Source of the DNA: Candidatus Nitrosymbiomonas sp. | GTDB lineage: Bacteria > Sysuimicrobiota > Sysuimicrobiia > Sysuimicrobiales > Humicultoraceae | Assembly: GCA_020724185.1 (NCBI GenBank) | Contig: DYHL01000099.1 | Coordinates: 1 to 7,223 of the forward strand | Length of the DNA stretch: 7,223 bases | Direction of reading: 5' to 3' | In this document: positions 5,218 to 7,223 of the stretch, piece by piece | Layout of the letters: every line of letters starts with the position of its first letter | How positions within the stretch are numbered: the first letter of the stretch is position 1 | Program-made: the position numbers and the translations under genes | Notes under the pieces: generated by a model | Seen by the model: only the letters and a program-made list of their open reading frames with translations | What the model was told of the DNA's origin: nothing | Database searches by the model: none

Positions 5218-6777
5218 ATGCAGAAGATTGCCAGAGCATTTCTTGTTGTCGCTTCGGTGGCGCTCACCATATCGCTGCTCTACCCGATAGGCCCAGGGAC
5301 GGCGCAAACCCGCCGCGGTGGCACACTTCGTCATGCCCACATCGGTGAGCCTCCAACCCTTGACCTGCACTGGACCACGGCGGCAATTCCACAAGACATC
5401 GGAGTTCACATCTATGAAGGGCTCTTCGCGCTGAACGCAGCCTATGAACCCCGCCCCTTGCTTGTGGAGAACTGGAAGCTCAGTCCCAATCGTCTGACAT
5501 ACACCTTCCGTATGCGCCAGGGCGTGCTGTTCCATCACGGCCGCGAGTTGGTGGCTGACGACGTGGTTGCGTCGCTCACAAGATGGGGGCGCTTGAGCGC
5601 ACGCGGGCGCGAGCTATTCCGTGATGTGGTCGGGCTTACCGCTACCGACCGATACACGGTGGAGTTGCGCCTGCGCGAGCCCAACGCCCTGGTGACTCTG
5701 GTTCTGAGCTGGCCCACCCAGGGCGCCGTGATCTACCCGAAGGAGGTCGTGGATGAAGCCGGAACCGGCATGGTCCGGCGGTTCATCGGCACCGGCCCGT
5801 ATCGATTGGTGGAGCACATCCCTGACCGTCACGTCCGGCTTGATCGCTTCGATCAGTACAAGCCGGTCGATGAGGCCCCCAGCGGCATGGCGGGCCGGCG
5901 GGAGGCGTACCTCGACACCATCCTTTTCCTTCCGATTCCTGATCCGGCCGTACGAGTGGCAGGGGTGACTCGCGGAGAGTACCACTTCGCCGACACCATA
6001 CCTCCTGACGAGTACCAGCGGCTGCGCACAACCCGTGGGGTTGTTCCCTATGTGATTCCGGTGCCAAACTGGCACGGGTTTGTGTTCAATCACCGGGAAG
6101 GACTGATGAGGGATCGACGCCTCAGGCATGCGTTCTTGGCCGCATTGGATATGGAATCGCTGATGCGGGGGGTCTACGGACCCCGCCAATTCTGGCGAAC
6201 GGACCCAAGCCTGATGCCCAAAGAGCATGCCTTGTGGACCGACGCCGGCAAGGAGTTCTACAGCCAGAAGAACACGGATAGGGCTCGGAAGCTTATCGCG
6301 GAAGCAGGTTACCAAGGGCAGCCCATCCGCTGGCTTGTTGCAGGTGATGTTGCGCCTCACATCGATTCTGCAACCATCGCGAAGAGCCAACTTGAGCGAG
6401 CTGGGTTTGTGATCGATCTGCAGGTGACCGACCTGGCTACGGTGGTCTCGCGACGGGCACGGCCGGAGTTGTGGGAAGTCTTCACCACGCGTTTCGTCTT
6501 CGTACCGGACCCGGCTCTTCTTACTTTCTTGCAGCCGGGGTGGCCCGGTTGGTATGAAAACCGGGAGATGGCGGCGTTCTTGAGCTTGCTGAGGCGCCAC
6601 GGTGACCCCAACGTCAGACGGGATATCTGGCAACGCGCGCAGCGACTGGTCTATGAGGACGCTGCAACCGTCAGGCTGGGGGATTACTACCTCCTGCAGG
6701 TACTGCGGGATGACGTGAAGGGATTCACAGGCGTTCCCGGTACCTACCATTGGAACGTATGGTTGGAGCGGCGGTAG
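5218..6777 (+). CDS. ABC transporter substrate-binding protein, family 5 (peptide/nickel/oligopeptide type)
   Basis: A 519-residue exported solute receptor of the SBP_bac_5 (DppA/OppA) family. The chosen ATG at 5218 has AAGGG about nine bases upstream and starts a Sec signal peptide (MQKIARAF, a hydrophobic core, then a likely cut after GTAQ near residue 30). There is no lipobox cysteine, so it should be free in the periplasm or held otherwise. The mature part opens with GGTLRHAHIGEPPTLDLH, then GLF (68-70), and the family signature region ENWKLSPNRLTYTFRMRQGVLFHHG (84-108), followed by ADDVVASL and GTGPYRL (191-197). The end KGFTGVPGTYHWNVWLERR is also typical. The ligand is not predictable. 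No permease or ATPase gene is in view; an ArgH-like lyase follows on the same strand after 23 bases. Confidence 0.9.
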   Translation: MQKIARAFLVVASVALTISLLYPIGPGTAQTRRGGTLRHAHIGEPPTLDLHWTTAAIPQDIGVHIYEGLFALNAAYEPRPLLVENWKLSPNRLTYTFRMRQGVLFHHGRELVADDVVASLTRWGRLSARGRELFRDVVGLTATDRYTVELRLREPNALVTLVLSWPTQGAVIYPKEVVDEAGTGMVRRFIGTGPYRLVEHIPDRHVRLDRFDQYKPVDEAPSGMAGRREAYLDTILFLPIPDPAVRVAGVTRGEYHFADTIPPDEYQRLRTTRGVVPYVIPVPNWHGFVFNHREGLMRDRRLRHAFLAALDMESLMRGVYGPRQFWRTDPSLMPKEHALWTDAGKEFYSQKNTDRARKLIAEAGYQGQPIRWLVAGDVAPHIDSATIAKSQLERAGFVIDLQVTDLATVVSRRARPELWEVFTTRFVFVPDPALLTFLQPGWPGWYENREMAAFLSLLRRHGDPNVRRDIWQRAQRLVYEDAATVRLGDYYLLQVLRDDVKGFTGVPGTYHWNVWLERR

Positions 6778-6779
6778 CA

Positions 6780-6799
6780 GTAGTAGCAAGTAGTAGCAA
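6780..6799. repeat. Perfect 10-base tandem duplication between the two plus-strand genes
   Basis: Two exact copies of GTAGTAGCAA (6780-6789 and 6790-6799), preceded by a partial GTAGCA. They fill the gap between the stop of the substrate-binding protein (6775-6777) and the ATG of the lyase (6801), leaving no recognisable Shine-Dalgarno for that ATG. Confidence 0.7.
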
Positions 6800-6800
6800 C

Positions 6801-7223
6801 ATGAGCAAACCCGTTGCGCCAGACAACCGGTACCGGATGTGGGGCGGCAGATTCAAGGACCAGCCGGATCCACGGACAAGCGCTATCCTTGCTCCGCCTC
6901 CGATCGGCCGGCACCTGCTGCGGTGGGATCTGCTGGGTAGCATCGCGCATGTGATGTCGCTGGCGGAAGTTGGCGCCATTCCGCGGGCGGAAGCCGACAC
7001 ACTGATGCACGCTCTTCGGCAGATGCTGGCCGAAGCAGATGCGAACCTGCTTGTTCCCTCCGACGACCATGAGGATGTGCACACTTTCATAGAGGCCACG
7101 CTGACTTCCCGACTCGGGACACCAGCGGGTTGGTTACAGACAGGGCGCAGCCGGAACGACCAGGTAGTGACAGCGTTCCGCCTCCTACTTAAGGGGCTCA
7201 TCCGTCGCTTGGCGCGAAAGGTT
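6801..7223 (+). CDS. argH: Argininosuccinate lyase-like protein, N-terminal part (cut by window edge)
   Basis: The first 141 codons of a fumarase/aspartase-superfamily lyase nearest to argininosuccinate lyase, which splits argininosuccinate into arginine and fumarate. Seen are MWGGRF (13-18), the DLLGSIAHV segment (43-51), EDVHTFIE (91-98, with the conserved His) and TGRSRNDQV (114-122). Two positions differ from standard ArgH: the substrate-loop F-N-x-S-(L/I) before the first helix is replaced by ILAPPPIGRH, and the His in LHT(A/G)RSRNDQ is Gln (Q113). This suggests a paralogue, possibly acting on another compound taken up by the neighbouring transporter. ATG 6801 lacks a Shine-Dalgarno; an in-frame ATG at 6759 inside the previous gene would add 14 residues, and ATG 6837 is also possible. 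The lyase signature loop lies outside the window. Confidence 0.75.
   Translation, partial: MSKPVAPDNRYRMWGGRFKDQPDPRTSAILAPPPIGRHLLRWDLLGSIAHVMSLAEVGAIPRAEADTLMHALRQMLAEADANLLVPSDDHEDVHTFIEATLTSRLGTPAGWLQTGRSRNDQVVTAFRLLLKGLIRRLARKV

Noticed and set aside
5614..6789. 391-codon open frame on the minus strand opposite the substrate-binding protein
   Set aside because: Its product resembles no family I know, while the plus strand encodes a full SBP_bac_5 protein with signal peptide and family motifs over the same bases. Long antisense frames are common in GC-rich genes.
1..7223. CRISPR arrays, tRNA/rRNA genes, insertion sequences, integrase or attachment sites
   Set aside because: No regularly spaced repeats, no cloverleaf, no transposase-like frame and no terminal inverted repeats were found on reading both strands.

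Overview
The window is high-GC bacterial DNA with dense gene packing, several 4-base start/stop overlaps, GTG starts and clear Shine-Dalgarno sequences. The sequence alone does not fix the taxon. The gene mix (SbcCD-like nuclease pair, CX5CX3C-type ferredoxin-like protein next to a Crp/Fnr regulator, retropepsin-like protease, family 5 solute-binding protein with an ArgH-like lyase) would suit an uncultivated environmental bacterium with some anaerobic or nitrosative-stress metabolism. That placement is inference.

Layout. Positions 1-1745 (minus strand) hold a two-gene DNA-repair operon: an SbcD/Mre11-like metallophosphoesterase followed, with a GTGA overlap, by an SbcC/Rad50-like ATPase that runs off the left edge. 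Positions 1882-2185 (minus) hold a Phd/YefM-like antitoxin gene with its own promoter and a palindrome between the -35 and -10. No toxin gene is visible beside it, and its 3' end looks frameshifted. Positions 2231-4849 (minus) hold, in transcription order, a Crp/Fnr-family regulator, a 4Fe-4S ferredoxin-like protein, a small retropepsin-like aspartic protease and a secreted DUF4424-like protein; the last two overlap by ATGA. Between the regulator and the ferredoxin-like gene lies a perfect FNR/HcpR-type palindrome (TTGACCTGGGTCAA), placed where a class II activator would sit relative to a plausible -10.

Positions 4850-5217 are the divergent intergenic region. It holds a possible 25-codon leader ORF and a hairpin that would mask the regulator's ribosome-binding site. 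Positions 5218-7223 (plus strand) hold a secreted peptide/nickel-type ABC substrate-binding protein and, 23 bases on, the 5' part of a divergent argininosuccinate-lyase-like gene that runs off the right edge.

Most of the window is recognisable. The parts most worth a second look are the regulator/ferredoxin module with its cis-site and extra cysteines, the broken orphan antitoxin, and the ArgH-like lyase with altered substrate-loop residues.
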